A DNA stretch of 64,000 nucleotides from Avipropionibacterium sp050157065 (lineage in GTDB: Bacteria; Actinomycetota; Actinomycetes; Propionibacteriales; Propionibacteriaceae), in the NCBI GenBank assembly GCA_050157065.1, contig CP189573.1, one strand, 5' to 3'. A program made the translations under genes and the position numbers. This document shows, piece after piece, positions 1 through 7,723 of the stretch. The notes under the pieces are model-generated. The model worked only from the letters and a program-made list of their open reading frames with translations, was not told where the DNA came from and did not search any database. The stretch's first letter is position 1, and each line of letters opens with the position of its first letter.

Positions 1-1
1 A

Positions 2-1114
2 CTTGGCAGCGATCCCGGCGATCCCGTCGACCAGGTCCGGGAGCTTCGGGATCGGCACCCCGACGTCTTCGAACATGATCGACCCAAGCGGCTCCAGGGC
101 GTGGAAGGCGCTGCGGCGGGCCGCGGTGAACATCTCCGCCTCGGCGGGATCGTCGGTCACGAAGACGTCCCGGACCCCGGGGGTGTCCCGGCAGAGCCGC
201 GCCATCTCCTCGGCCTCCAGTCGTCGAGCATCCCCGGGGGCGTCGGACTGGGCGATCAACATGGCCCCGCACTCGGTGTCCAGTCCCATCGGTCGCAACC
301 GCTCGACCGCCCGGATCGACAGCTGGTCCATGTACTCCAGCATCGACGGCCGCAAGGTGGCCCCGATCGCCACCACCGCCCGGGCGGCCGCGGTGACGTC
401 GTCGAACGTCGCGACCATCCCCGCCACCGGGTCGGGCATCGGCACCAGCCGCAGCACCGCCCGGGTGAAGATGCCCAACGTTCCCTCGCTCCCGACGAAG
501 AGCTTCGTCAGCGACAATCCCGCGACATCCTTGATCCGCTGCCCACCGAGAGTGATCAACGTCCCGTCGGCCAGCACCACGTCCATGCCCAGCACGTAGT
601 CGGTGGTGACGCCGTACTTCACGCAGCACAGTCCACCGGCGTTCGTGGCCAGGTTGCCGCCGATGGAGCAGATCTCGTACGACGACGGGTCGGGTGGGTA
701 CCACAGCCCGTGGTCGGCGGCCGCCTGCTTCACCGAGACGTTGAACGCGCCGGGCTCCACGATCGCGGTCCGGGTCGCGACGTCGATCTCCACCGCCGTC
801 ATGCGCTCCAGGCTCAGCACGATGCCGCCGTCGACGGCACTCGAACCACCCGACAACCCGGTCCCGGCGCCGCGTGGCACGATCGGCACCTGATGGGTCG
901 CGGCCCATCGCACCACCGTCTGGACCTGCGCGGCGTCGGTCACCCGGGCGGCCGCGACCGGGGTCCCGGCGGAGGGATCACGTGACCAGTCGTGACGGTA
1001 CGACTGCAGTGCGGCAGGATCGGTGAGCAGCGCCCCGTCGGGCAGTGCCGCCGACAACTCCGCCAGGGCGCCGTCCCACCCGGCCGCGGGCTCAGGAGAC
1101 GTAGCGGTGCTCAC
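2..1114 (-). CDS. FAD-linked oxidase, GlcD family (C-terminus outside window)
   Basis: Flavin-dependent 2-hydroxyacid/D-lactate type dehydrogenase of the GlcD (FAD_binding_4) family. The GTG start at 1114 begins VSTATSPEP. The FAD pyrophosphate loop PRGAGTGLSGG lies at about residues 80-90, and GGNLATNAGG with CCVKYGVTTDYVLG follows near 140-165, both classical for this fold. About 371 residues are visible; the family is usually 450-500, so the C-terminal FAD-oxidase cap continues beyond position 1. A TACGGT -10 hexamer sits 6 nt upstream of the GTG, so the transcript is probably leaderless. It lies 34 bp downstream of the ykoC-like gene in the same direction but probably has its own promoter. 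The exact substrate (glycolate, D-lactate or other) cannot be told from what is visible. Confidence 0.88.
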   Translation of the reverse strand, partial: MSTATSPEPAAGWDGALAELSAALPDGALLTDPAALQSYRHDWSRDPSAGTPVAAARVTDAAQVQTVVRWAATHQVPIVPRGAGTGLSGGSSAVDGGIVLSLERMTAVEIDVATRTAIVEPGAFNVSVKQAAADHGLWYPPDPSSYEICSIGGNLATNAGGLCCVKYGVTTDYVLGMDVVLADGTLITLGGQRIKDVAGLSLTKLFVGSEGTLGIFTRAVLRLVPMPDPVAGMVATFDDVTAAARAVVAIGATLRPSMLEYMDQLSIRAVERLRPMGLDTECGAMLIAQSDAPGDARRLEAEEMARLCRDTPGVRDVFVTDDPAEAEMFTAARRSAFHALEPLGSIMFEDVGVPIPKLPDLVDGIAGIAAK

Positions 1115-1120
1115 CCGGCC

Positions 1121-1126
1121 ACCGTA
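1121..1126 (-). promoter_or_regulatory. -10 element of leaderless FAD-oxidase gene
   Basis: TACGGT on the minus strand followed by 6 nt and then the GTG start. This matches the actinobacterial TANNNT leaderless arrangement. No convincing -35 is seen. Confidence 0.5.
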
Positions 1127-1147
1127 TCCCGGGTCATGCCCCCGGCA

Positions 1148-1948
1148 TCAGAACAGCGCCCCCGGTCCTTGCAGGACTCCGGCCCAGCCCGCCAACGCGA
1201 TCACCGCGCCCATGACGGCCAGCACTCCGACCACCAGCAAGACATCGCCGGGGCCGATCGGCACCGGCCGCCAGATCGTCCGGGGCTGCAGTCCCAGACC
1301 GCGTGACTCGAGGGACTCGGCCACCCGTTCGCCGCGCCGCAGCGCCGTGATGAGCAGGGTGAACCCGGCGGACGTGAACGTCCGCAGCCCGCGGCGCGGT
1401 CGGCCCTTCGCGTCCAGGGGTGCGCGGACGTCCTGGGCCCGGCGGATGGTGACCCACTCCCGTCCCAGCAGTTCGAGCAGCCGATAGCCCGACATGACGG
1501 CATAGCTCACCCGCGCCGGCAGCCGGGCGTGTTGGTGCAGACTCGCCATCAGGCGTACGGCGCCGGTGGAGTGGATCAGCGCGATCGACAGCACCCCGAT
1601 GGTCAGGGCACGGGCCGCCAGGGCGGCTCCGACGCCGAGGCCCTCGACGGTGACCCGCAGGAGCCCGTACTGCCACAGCACCTCACCCGGACGGCTGAGC
1701 ACGTTGATCCAGAACACCCCGAAGCCGAACGCCAGGAAGGGCAGTTGGGCGAGCAGCAGGGTACGGGGGCGGATGCGCGTACCCGCCCAAGCGCCGAGCA
1801 GGGCCAGGCCGTAGAGGGTCCAGGTGGAGACCGGATCGGCCAGGAAGAGCAGACCCACAGACACCACGAACAGCAGCGCCAGCTTCACCGTCGGGTTGCG
1901 GCGTGCCAGCGGGGAGGCAGGGTCGGCCCGGATCAACAGTGCACTCAT
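1148..1948 (-). CDS. ykoC: ECF transporter T component (YkoC/CbiQ family)
   Basis: Transmembrane coupling protein of an energy-coupling factor importer. The 266-residue protein starts MSALLIRADP and has hydrophobic segments near residues 20-40, 58-80, 100-125 and the C-terminus (DVLLVVGVLAVMGAV). The cytoplasmic helix region with GYRLLELLGREW and the RGxRTFTSAG stretch is typical of CbiQ/EcfT proteins. The ATG overlaps the TGA of the upstream ATPase gene (ATGA), implying translational coupling. Alone the family would often be annotated as a cobalt transporter subunit; the YkoE-like S component and TPP riboswitch upstream make thiamine or HMP the likelier substrate. Confidence 0.86.
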   Translation of the reverse strand: MSALLIRADPASPLARRNPTVKLALLFVVSVGLLFLADPVSTWTLYGLALLGAWAGTRIRPRTLLLAQLPFLAFGFGVFWINVLSRPGEVLWQYGLLRVTVEGLGVGAALAARALTIGVLSIALIHSTGAVRLMASLHQHARLPARVSYAVMSGYRLLELLGREWVTIRRAQDVRAPLDAKGRPRRGLRTFTSAGFTLLITALRRGERVAESLESRGLGLQPRTIWRPVPIGPGDVLLVVGVLAVMGAVIALAGWAGVLQGPGALF

Positions 1949-3633
1949 CGGACCTGCTGGACCGACGACTGCGGGCTCGGCCAACCGGCCAGCCGGCGCA
2001 GCACCGCCACGGATTCGGCTCCGGTGCCCAGCTCGGCGACGAGGAAGCGCAGCAGTTCGGGCAGCACCAGCCCACCGGCCTCGCGGACGGCCGGGTCGGC
2101 CAGCACCGGCAGCGTAGGACCGTCGGCAACCGTGCCTGCGGTTGCCCCGGGTCGAAGCTCGCCGAGCACGACCACCCGGTCGGCGACCGTCGCGGCGAAC
2201 CGCAGGTCGTGGGTGGACCACAGCACGGCGCGGCCAGCATCGGCCGCGGCGCGCAGCGTACGCGCGGCGGTCATCGTGTCGCGCCGGTCGAGGCCGAAGG
2301 TCGGTTCGTCGGCCAACAGCACGGGACGGTCGGCGTGCGCCAGCATCGCGGCGAGGCTGAGCCTGCGCTGCTCCCCGCCGGAACAGCGGAAGGGGCTCTG
2401 GTCGGCGACATGGGTCAGGCGGTGCTCCCGGAGCAGCCGAGTCACCCGATCGGCCACGTCCGGACCGGTCAGTCCGACGGCGATCTCGTCGCGCACCCGA
2501 TGCGCCAGGAACTGCCACTCGGGATTCTGGAACACCATCGCCGGACGTGGCCCGGTCACGCTGCCGCGACCCGGTGGCAGCAGCCCGGCTAGGGTGAGCA
2601 GCAGGCTGGTCTTCCCGACGCCGTTGGGACCGAGCAGTGCCACCACCTCGCCGCGGTGCAGCTGGAGGTCGAGATCGGTGAGCAGGTCGCGGGTGCCGCG
2701 ACGGACCGTCACCCCGGTGGCGGTCAGCACCGGATCCGGCGCAGGCGTCGCGGGCCCGGCCGACGTCCGGGCGGTGCTGTCGTCGGAGCCGCCGCGGCGT
2801 AGCCAGTCGACGACCTGCGGGTTGGCGAGTCCTCCCGGGTGCCCGCTGAGGGCGTACAGCTCGGCGGTGAGCGGCAGCCAGCAGCCGGCGTCGTGGAGGG
2901 TGCGCGCGTGGGTGGTCAGGACCTCGGCGGTGGGGCCGTCGGCGATGATCCGTCCGTCGGCGTCGAGCGCGACCGACCGGCTGGGCAGGGCGGCTGCGCC
3001 GGCGGTGCCGCCGTACTCGTCGAGCCGGTGTTCCACCAGGACGACGGCGGGCTGGTCGGTGGTGGCCGCCGCTGCCACCGCCTCGCGCACCGAGGTGATG
3101 CCGACGGGGTCGAGCATCGAGGTGGGCTCGTCCAGCAGGAGCACCTGCGGCCGCATGGCGAGGGTGGCCGCCAGCGCGACCCGCTGGGTCTCGCCGCCGG
3201 ACAGCTCGCCGGTGCCCCGGTGGCGCAGCTGTGTCGCCCCGACGGTGGCGAGGGCGGAGTCGATCCGAGCTGAGATGTCGGCCCGGTCGACCGCGAGGTT
3301 CTCCAGCGGGAGCGCCACCTCGTCCTCGACCGTGGCCAGGCAGACGGTGGCGGCGGGGTCCTGGCCGAGGAACCCGACGATCCGGGAGCGCTCCACCACA
3401 CTGGTGTCGGCGGTGTCGGTACCGGCGACCAGCACCTCGCCCGCCAGACGGGCGTTGACTGAATGCGGGATGACGCCGGTGATGGTGCGCAGCAGGGACG
3501 ACTTGCCCGACCCCGACGGCCCGAGCACCAGCACCCGTTCGCCCGGCGCCACCTGCAACCGGACCTCGCGCAGCACCGGGGTGTCACGCCGCGCCGCGGT
3601 GACGGTCACGTCGCGCAGCTCGACCAGGGTCAC
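1945..3633 (-). CDS. ykoD: ECF transporter duplicated ATP-binding protein (YkoD type)
   Basis: A 562-residue protein with two ABC ATPase domains in one chain, equivalent to an EcfA-EcfA' fusion. Domain 1 has Walker A GPSGSGKSS (38-46), signature LSGGE (144-148) and Walker B LLLDEP (165-170). Domain 2 has Walker A GPNGVGKTS (335-343), the ECF-typical Q-loop FQNPEWQF (368-375), signature CSGGE (417-421) and a Walker-B-like LLADEP. The linker at about 283-303 is Ser/Thr/Ala/Pro rich. The GTG start overlaps the TGA of the S component (GTGA) and the end overlaps the T-component ATG, so three genes form one coupled operon. It powers substrate uptake by the YkoE-YkoC membrane complex. Confidence 0.92.
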   Translation of the reverse strand: MTLVELRDVTVTAARRDTPVLREVRLQVAPGERVLVLGPSGSGKSSLLRTITGVIPHSVNARLAGEVLVAGTDTADTSVVERSRIVGFLGQDPAATVCLATVEDEVALPLENLAVDRADISARIDSALATVGATQLRHRGTGELSGGETQRVALAATLAMRPQVLLLDEPTSMLDPVGITSVREAVAAAATTDQPAVVLVEHRLDEYGGTAGAAALPSRSVALDADGRIIADGPTAEVLTTHARTLHDAGCWLPLTAELYALSGHPGGLANPQVVDWLRRGGSDDSTARTSAGPATPAPDPVLTATGVTVRRGTRDLLTDLDLQLHRGEVVALLGPNGVGKTSLLLTLAGLLPPGRGSVTGPRPAMVFQNPEWQFLAHRVRDEIAVGLTGPDVADRVTRLLREHRLTHVADQSPFRCSGGEQRRLSLAAMLAHADRPVLLADEPTFGLDRRDTMTAARTLRAAADAGRAVLWSTHDLRFAATVADRVVVLGELRPGATAGTVADGPTLPVLADPAVREAGGLVLPELLRFLVAELGTGAESVAVLRRLAGWPSPQSSVQQVR

Positions 3634-4247
3634 TCGGACTCGCGGCCGATGGCGTAGTTGTCGACGACGCCGGTGCGGTGGATGCCACCGACGGTCACCT
3701 TGGCCAGCAGGCCGCCCAGGATGACGCCGCTGATGATCTGGACCACGAACCGGATCCACAGCAGGTCGGTGCCGTACCAGCCGCCCTGATAGGCGGACCA
3801 GAAGAAGACCAGGCCCGCACCCAGCAGGCCCGACACGGCGAAGATCCACCACGAGTAGTTGCGATAGCGGGTGAGGGCGAACGGAAGTTCGCTGCCGGCG
3901 CCCTGGATGAGACCGACGACGGCCAGCAGCGGACCGACCGGCGAGCCGAGGAAGATGAACTCGACCACGGCGGCAATGAGTTCCGCGCCGATCCCGGCGA
4001 AGGGGCGTCGGATGATCGCGATCGCGATCGGGGCGACGATGAGCCAGCCGCCGGCCAGGACGTGTTCGGCGAGGTCGCCGAACAGCAGCCGCGAGGCACC
4101 CCAGGCCTGGACGAGCGCCCAGTAGAGGACCCCGAAGACGACGCCGAGGACGACCAGCAGGACGATGTCCTTCAGCTGCCAGCCCTGGCGTGACGGCGTA
4201 CGTGGGGGTGTGGTGCTGGACTGATCGGGCGTGGAAACTGCGTTCAT
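3630..4247 (-). CDS. ykoE: YkoE-like ECF transporter S component (thiamine/HMP)
   Basis: Substrate-binding membrane subunit of the importer, 205 residues, with about five or six membrane segments beginning at DIVLLVVLGVVFGVLYWALV (residues 27-46). The motifs LFGDLAEHVLAGGWL and the GPLLAVVGLIQGAGSELPFAL segment resemble the YkoE family. The gene order S - fused ATPase - T matches Bacillus ykoEDC. The leader carries a TPP riboswitch whose 3' end abuts the start, so expression should fall when thiamine pyrophosphate is plentiful. Substrate assignment rests on the riboswitch and family resemblance. Confidence 0.85.
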   Translation of the reverse strand: MNAVSTPDQSSTTPPRTPSRQGWQLKDIVLLVVLGVVFGVLYWALVQAWGASRLLFGDLAEHVLAGGWLIVAPIAIAIIRRPFAGIGAELIAAVVEFIFLGSPVGPLLAVVGLIQGAGSELPFALTRYRNYSWWIFAVSGLLGAGLVFFWSAYQGGWYGTDLLWIRFVVQIISGVILGGLLAKVTVGGIHRTGVVDNYAIGRESE

Positions 4248-4253
4248 GTGGAT

Positions 4254-4345
4254 ACCCTCCCTGCGCTGGCATTACCCAGTTCAGGTTTGGCGGTCGAAGC
4301 GTGGTTCGCTTCCTCTCAGCCCGGCCGTTACCGAGCTCCCGCGTG
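4254..4345 (-). promoter_or_regulatory. TPP riboswitch (thi-box)
   Basis: On the minus strand the leader contains, in order, GCGGGAGCTCGG, the conserved CTGAGAGG box, the CCAAACCTGAACTGGGTAAT segment, and CCAGCGCAGGGAGGG. These are the hallmark conserved blocks of the TPP aptamer. The final CAGGGAGGG ends about 7 nt before the ATG at 4247 and doubles as the Shine-Dalgarno sequence. There is no room for a separate terminator, so ligand binding most likely hides the ribosome site and control is translational. Confidence 0.95.
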
Positions 4346-4447
4346 CGTGAGCCACACCGTAGCCCAGCTGCCGCGGAGGGTGCGCACGGGTCCAGCTCGC
4401 GTCGGACTGTTCGACACGAACGGCGGGTGCCGTGGCCCATGGCGCAC

Positions 4448-4453
4448 TACGGT
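4448..4453 (+). promoter_or_regulatory. -10 element of leaderless acyl-CoA dehydrogenase gene
   Basis: TACGGT followed by 6 nt and the ATG at 4460. There is no Shine-Dalgarno sequence in between, which fits a leaderless mRNA. Confidence 0.5.
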
Positions 4454-4459
4454 TGCCCC

Positions 4460-5656
4460 ATGGCAGTCGAGAGGTTGTTCCCCACCGAGGAGGGACACGA
4501 CCTTGTGGCCCTGGTCCGCGAGATCGCCCAGGCCGAGCTGGCGCCCCGGGCATCGGCGGCCGAGGCCGCCGGCGAGTTCCCGCGCGACCTGTTCACGCTG
4601 CTGGGCGAGTCCGGGCTGCTCGGCATGCCCTACCCGGAGAAGTGGGGCGGGTTGGCGCAGCCGTACGAGGTGTACCTGCAGGCGCTGGAGGAACTGTCGA
4701 CGGCCTGGCTGAGCGTCGGGGTGGGGGTGTCGGTGCACGTGATGACCTGCCTGGCCGTCGCCACCCACGGCACCGCGGCCCAGCAGGAGGCCCTGCTGCC
4801 GGACATGATCGGCGGCCAGTTGTTGGGGGCGTACGCGCTGTCGGAGGCCGGCGCCGGATCCGACATCGCCGCGATGACCACGAAGGCTCGCGCCGACGGG
4901 GACCACTGGGTGGTGAACGGCACCAAGTCGTGGATCAGCCACTCCGGCCATGCCGACTACTACACGACCTTCGTCCGCACCGACAACGACCGCAGCCTGC
5001 CGGTGTCGTGCTTCGTCGTGCCCGGTGACCTGGCGGGCCTCAGCTTCGGCACCCCCGAGCACAAGATGGGGATGAACGCCTCGCCGACCGCGACGGTCCA
5101 CTTCGACGACGTCCGGGTACCGACCGACCGACTGATCGGGGATCCCGGCCACGGCCTGCGGATCGCCCTCGGATCGCTCGACTCCGGTCGACTCGGCATC
5201 GCCGCCTGTGCGACCGGACTGGCCCAGGCAGCCCTCGACCTGGCCGTCGACTACGCCCGGGAGCGCCACCAGTTCGGTCGGGCCATCGCCGAGTTCCAGG
5301 GGATGCAGTTCCTGCTCGCCGACATGGCCACCGCCGTCGATCGGGCCCGGTCGACGTACCTGCACGCGGCCCGGCTGAAGGACGCGGGTCGCACCTACAG
5401 CCGGGCGGCCGCGGTCGCGAAGCTCACCGCCACCGACGCCGCGATGCAGGTCACCGAGGACGCGGTCCAGGTGCTCGGCGGGTACGGCTACACCCGCGAC
5501 TTCCCGGCGGAACGGTGGATGCGGGAGGCCAAGGTGACCCAGATCTTCGAAGGCACCAACCAGATCCAACGGATCGTGATCGCCCGCCAGCTGATCGGCT
5601 CGCAGGTCCGCAGTGGCCTCGCGACCCGCAACACCGACCGTCGACAGGAGAACTGA
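4460..5656 (+). CDS. Acyl-CoA dehydrogenase
   Basis: Flavoprotein that introduces the alpha-beta double bond into an acyl-CoA, 398 residues, the usual size for short/medium/branched-chain members. The FAD-contact motif SEAGAGSD is near residue 136. The signature GGYGYTRDFPAERWMREAKV and FEGTNQIQR lie near the C-terminus, with the presumed catalytic base E364 in FEGT. The ATG was chosen because a TACGGT hexamer lies 6 nt upstream and the family N-terminus begins here; the frame stays open further upstream but without family sequence. The downstream SDR begins 2 bp after the stop, so the two form one operon for sequential beta-oxidation-like steps. Chain-length preference is not readable from sequence. 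Confidence 0.93.
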   Translation: MAVERLFPTEEGHDLVALVREIAQAELAPRASAAEAAGEFPRDLFTLLGESGLLGMPYPEKWGGLAQPYEVYLQALEELSTAWLSVGVGVSVHVMTCLAVATHGTAAQQEALLPDMIGGQLLGAYALSEAGAGSDIAAMTTKARADGDHWVVNGTKSWISHSGHADYYTTFVRTDNDRSLPVSCFVVPGDLAGLSFGTPEHKMGMNASPTATVHFDDVRVPTDRLIGDPGHGLRIALGSLDSGRLGIAACATGLAQAALDLAVDYARERHQFGRAIAEFQGMQFLLADMATAVDRARSTYLHAARLKDAGRTYSRAAAVAKLTATDAAMQVTEDAVQVLGGYGYTRDFPAERWMREAKVTQIFEGTNQIQRIVIARQLIGSQVRSGLATRNTDRRQEN

Positions 5657-5658
5657 TC

Positions 5659-6423
5659 ATGGAACTCGCGACCGACGACGTCGCCCTCGTCACCGGCGGT
5701 GCCTCCGGGCTGGGGGCCGCCACGGTCCGACACCTGCATGACCGGGGCGCGTCGGTGGTGATCGTCGACCTCGAGTCGTCGGCGGGCGCGGCACTGGCCG
5801 ACGAGTTGGGGGAGCGGGCCCGGTTCTGCCCGGCCGACGTCCGATCCGCCGAGCAGGTCGCCGAGGCCGTACGGACCGCGCAACGACTCGGTGCACTTCG
5901 GGTGGCGGTCAGCTGCGCCGGGGTGGTCAACCCCGGCCGCATCATCGGCCGCAAAGGGGTGCTCGACCTCGACGCGTACCGGACCGTGATCGACATCAAC
6001 CTGGTCGGCACCTTCAATCTGCTGCGGCTGGCCGCGGCGGCGATGGTCGACAACGAGCCGTCGGGTGGCGACCGTGGGGTGGTGGTGATGACCGCGTCGG
6101 TCGCCGCCTTCGAGGGGCAGGTCGGGCAGGCCGCGTACGCCTCCAGCAAGGGCGGGGTGGTCGGGCTGACACTGCCGGCGGCCCGCGACCTGGCCGACAA
6201 ACAGATCCGGGTGATGACCATCGCCCCCGGCATCGTCGACACCCCGATGATGGCGGGGCTGCCCGACGACACCCGCGTTTCGCTCGGTGCCGGCGTTCCG
6301 CACCCGTCCCGACTTGCCCGGCCCGAGGAGTACGCCCAGCTGGTGGGTCAGATCGTGGCGAACCCCTACCTGAACGGGGACGTTATCCGGCTCGACGGGG
6401 CACTGCGGATGCCCCCGCGCTGA
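5659..6423 (+). CDS. SDR oxidoreductase, 3-hydroxyacyl-CoA dehydrogenase type 2-like
   Basis: NAD(P)-dependent short-chain dehydrogenase, 254 residues. The cofactor motif is TGGASGLG (12-19), with catalytic Ser147 in MTAS and Y160-x3-K164 (YASSK). The VVIVDL strand ending in Asp favours NAD over NADP. Its sequence (PGIVDTPMMAGLPDDTR, RPEEYAQLV) resembles the HSD10/HADH2 class that oxidises 3-hydroxyacyl-CoA. It lies 2 bp after the acyl-CoA dehydrogenase with SD AGGAGAA before the ATG, so both probably act on the same acyl-CoA. No enoyl-CoA hydratase or thiolase is adjacent. Confidence 0.88.
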   Translation: MELATDDVALVTGGASGLGAATVRHLHDRGASVVIVDLESSAGAALADELGERARFCPADVRSAEQVAEAVRTAQRLGALRVAVSCAGVVNPGRIIGRKGVLDLDAYRTVIDINLVGTFNLLRLAAAAMVDNEPSGGDRGVVVMTASVAAFEGQVGQAAYASSKGGVVGLTLPAARDLADKQIRVMTIAPGIVDTPMMAGLPDDTRVSLGAGVPHPSRLARPEEYAQLVGQIVANPYLNGDVIRLDGALRMPPR

Positions 6424-6476
6424 CCTCGCGCACCCGAACGGCCGATCCGATTCGTACCGACGAGGTGTCCACATGT

Positions 6477-6490
6477 TGCAAGCGATTGCA
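6477..6490 (+). promoter_or_regulatory. LacI-family operator candidate
   Basis: TGCAAGCGATTGCA is a near-perfect dyad with a central CG, the classic LacI/CcpA-type operator architecture (TGNAANCGNTNNCA). It lies about 88 bp upstream of the Gfo/Idh/MocA gene. A 13-of-14 identical copy of its core occurs at 61219-61232. Confidence 0.55.
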
Positions 6491-6577
6491 CCCCCGGGGG
6501 TGGATCGGTAGGTTGGCCCGCGGGTGTCAGAACTGGCATCCGAGCACGTGCCGACAACGCCAGAACGCGAGGAAGAC

Positions 6578-7642
6578 ATGGCAGAAACGCCGACGGAGCA
6601 GGCCACGAACAAGGTCCGGGTGGGAATCCTTGGACTGGGACGCAGTGGCTGGGGCATCCACGCCGCCGGCATGGCGGAGGTCGCCGACCAGTACCAGGTC
6701 GTCGCAGTGGCCGATGCCATGCCCGATCGCCTCGAGGAGGCCAAGGAGAAGTTCGGGTGTGACACCTACACCACCCCCGAGGAACTGATCGCCGACGCCG
6801 ACGTCGAGCTGATCATCGTCGCCACCCCCTCCCACACCCATGTACCGCTCGGTCTGGCCGCGATCGAGGCCGGTCGCAACGTCGTGATCGAGAAGCCGAT
6901 GGCGACGACCCTGGCCGAGGTCGACCAGCTCACCGCGGCCGCGGAGAAGGCCGGCGTCGTGGTCACCGCGTTCCAGAACCAGCGACTCGACCCGTCCTTC
7001 CTCGCGGTCAAGGAGGTCTTCGACTCCGGTCGTCTGGGCGAGATCATCCTGGTCCGCCGCACCGTGCACCGGTTCGCCCGTCGCGCCGACTGGCAGACGC
7101 TGCGCTCGATGGGCGGCGGCGAGCTCCCCAACACCGCCCTGCACTTCCTCGACCAGCTGATGACGCTGCTCGACCCGGACACCGACATCGACGTGCTCGG
7201 CGACCTGCGCCGGACCAACTCGGCCGGCGACGCCGAGGACCACGTCAAGATCACCCTCCGACCGGCCGAGGGCCCGGTGCTGGACCTCGAGTCCAGCGGT
7301 GCGATCACGTTCCCGCAGGACTCCTGGTACGTCGTCGGCACCACCGGCGGCATCATCGGGTCGCCGAGCGAGCTGCAGGTCAAGTGGGTCGACCTGTCGA
7401 AGATGCCGGCCATCGAGGCCGACGCGTCGACCCCCGAGGGCCGCAAGTACGGCGCCAAGGAGGAGTTCGACTGGCAGACCGAGACGATCGCGGTGCCGCC
7501 GCCGAACCAGCGGACCCAGCAGTACTACTCGAAGCTGTACGACACGCTGCGCAACGGGGCCGACCTGTTCGTCACCCCCGCCAGCGTGCGGAAGGTCGTC
7601 GAGGTCATGGAGAGCGCTCGCGAGATGGCCGACTTCGCCTGA
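6578..7642 (+). CDS. Gfo/Idh/MocA family oxidoreductase
   Basis: NAD(P)-dependent dehydrogenase acting on a sugar, cyclitol or related polyol, 354 residues. The Rossmann motif GILGLGRSGWG lies at 16-26 and the family EKP motif (VIEKPMATT) at 105-107. ATG 6578 is preferred over an in-frame GTG at 6524 because GAGGAAG lies just upstream. The C-terminal half (GGGELPNTALHFLDQL) holds the usual substrate-side histidine. It appears monocistronic: a LacI-type operator lies upstream and a strong hairpin terminator follows. Substrate unknown; the operator suggests control by sugar. Confidence 0.88.
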   Translation: MAETPTEQATNKVRVGILGLGRSGWGIHAAGMAEVADQYQVVAVADAMPDRLEEAKEKFGCDTYTTPEELIADADVELIIVATPSHTHVPLGLAAIEAGRNVVIEKPMATTLAEVDQLTAAAEKAGVVVTAFQNQRLDPSFLAVKEVFDSGRLGEIILVRRTVHRFARRADWQTLRSMGGGELPNTALHFLDQLMTLLDPDTDIDVLGDLRRTNSAGDAEDHVKITLRPAEGPVLDLESSGAITFPQDSWYVVGTTGGIIGSPSELQVKWVDLSKMPAIEADASTPEGRKYGAKEEFDWQTETIAVPPPNQRTQQYYSKLYDTLRNGADLFVTPASVRKVVEVMESAREMADFA

Positions 7643-7643
7643 A

Positions 7644-7692
7644 CGACACGTGGGCCCCTGCCGAGATCATCTCGGCAGGGGCCCAGTGTCGT
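7644..7692. terminator. Long bidirectional hairpin terminator
   Basis: Inverted repeat GGGCCCCTGCCGAG / CTCGGCAGGGGCCC around a short loop, extended by the outer pairing CGACAC/GTGTCG. It lies between convergent genes ending at 7642 (+) and 7724 (-), so it can serve both. There is no U-tract, as is common in high-GC actinomycetes. Confidence 0.8.
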
Positions 7693-7723
7693 GTCCGGGC
7701 TGTCATGTCCCGGACGAAACCGG

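Noticed and set aside
1148..3633. Cobalt transporter (CbiQO) annotation
   Set aside because: T and ATPase families are shared with cobalt systems, but the YkoE-like subunit and TPP riboswitch indicate thiamine or HMP.
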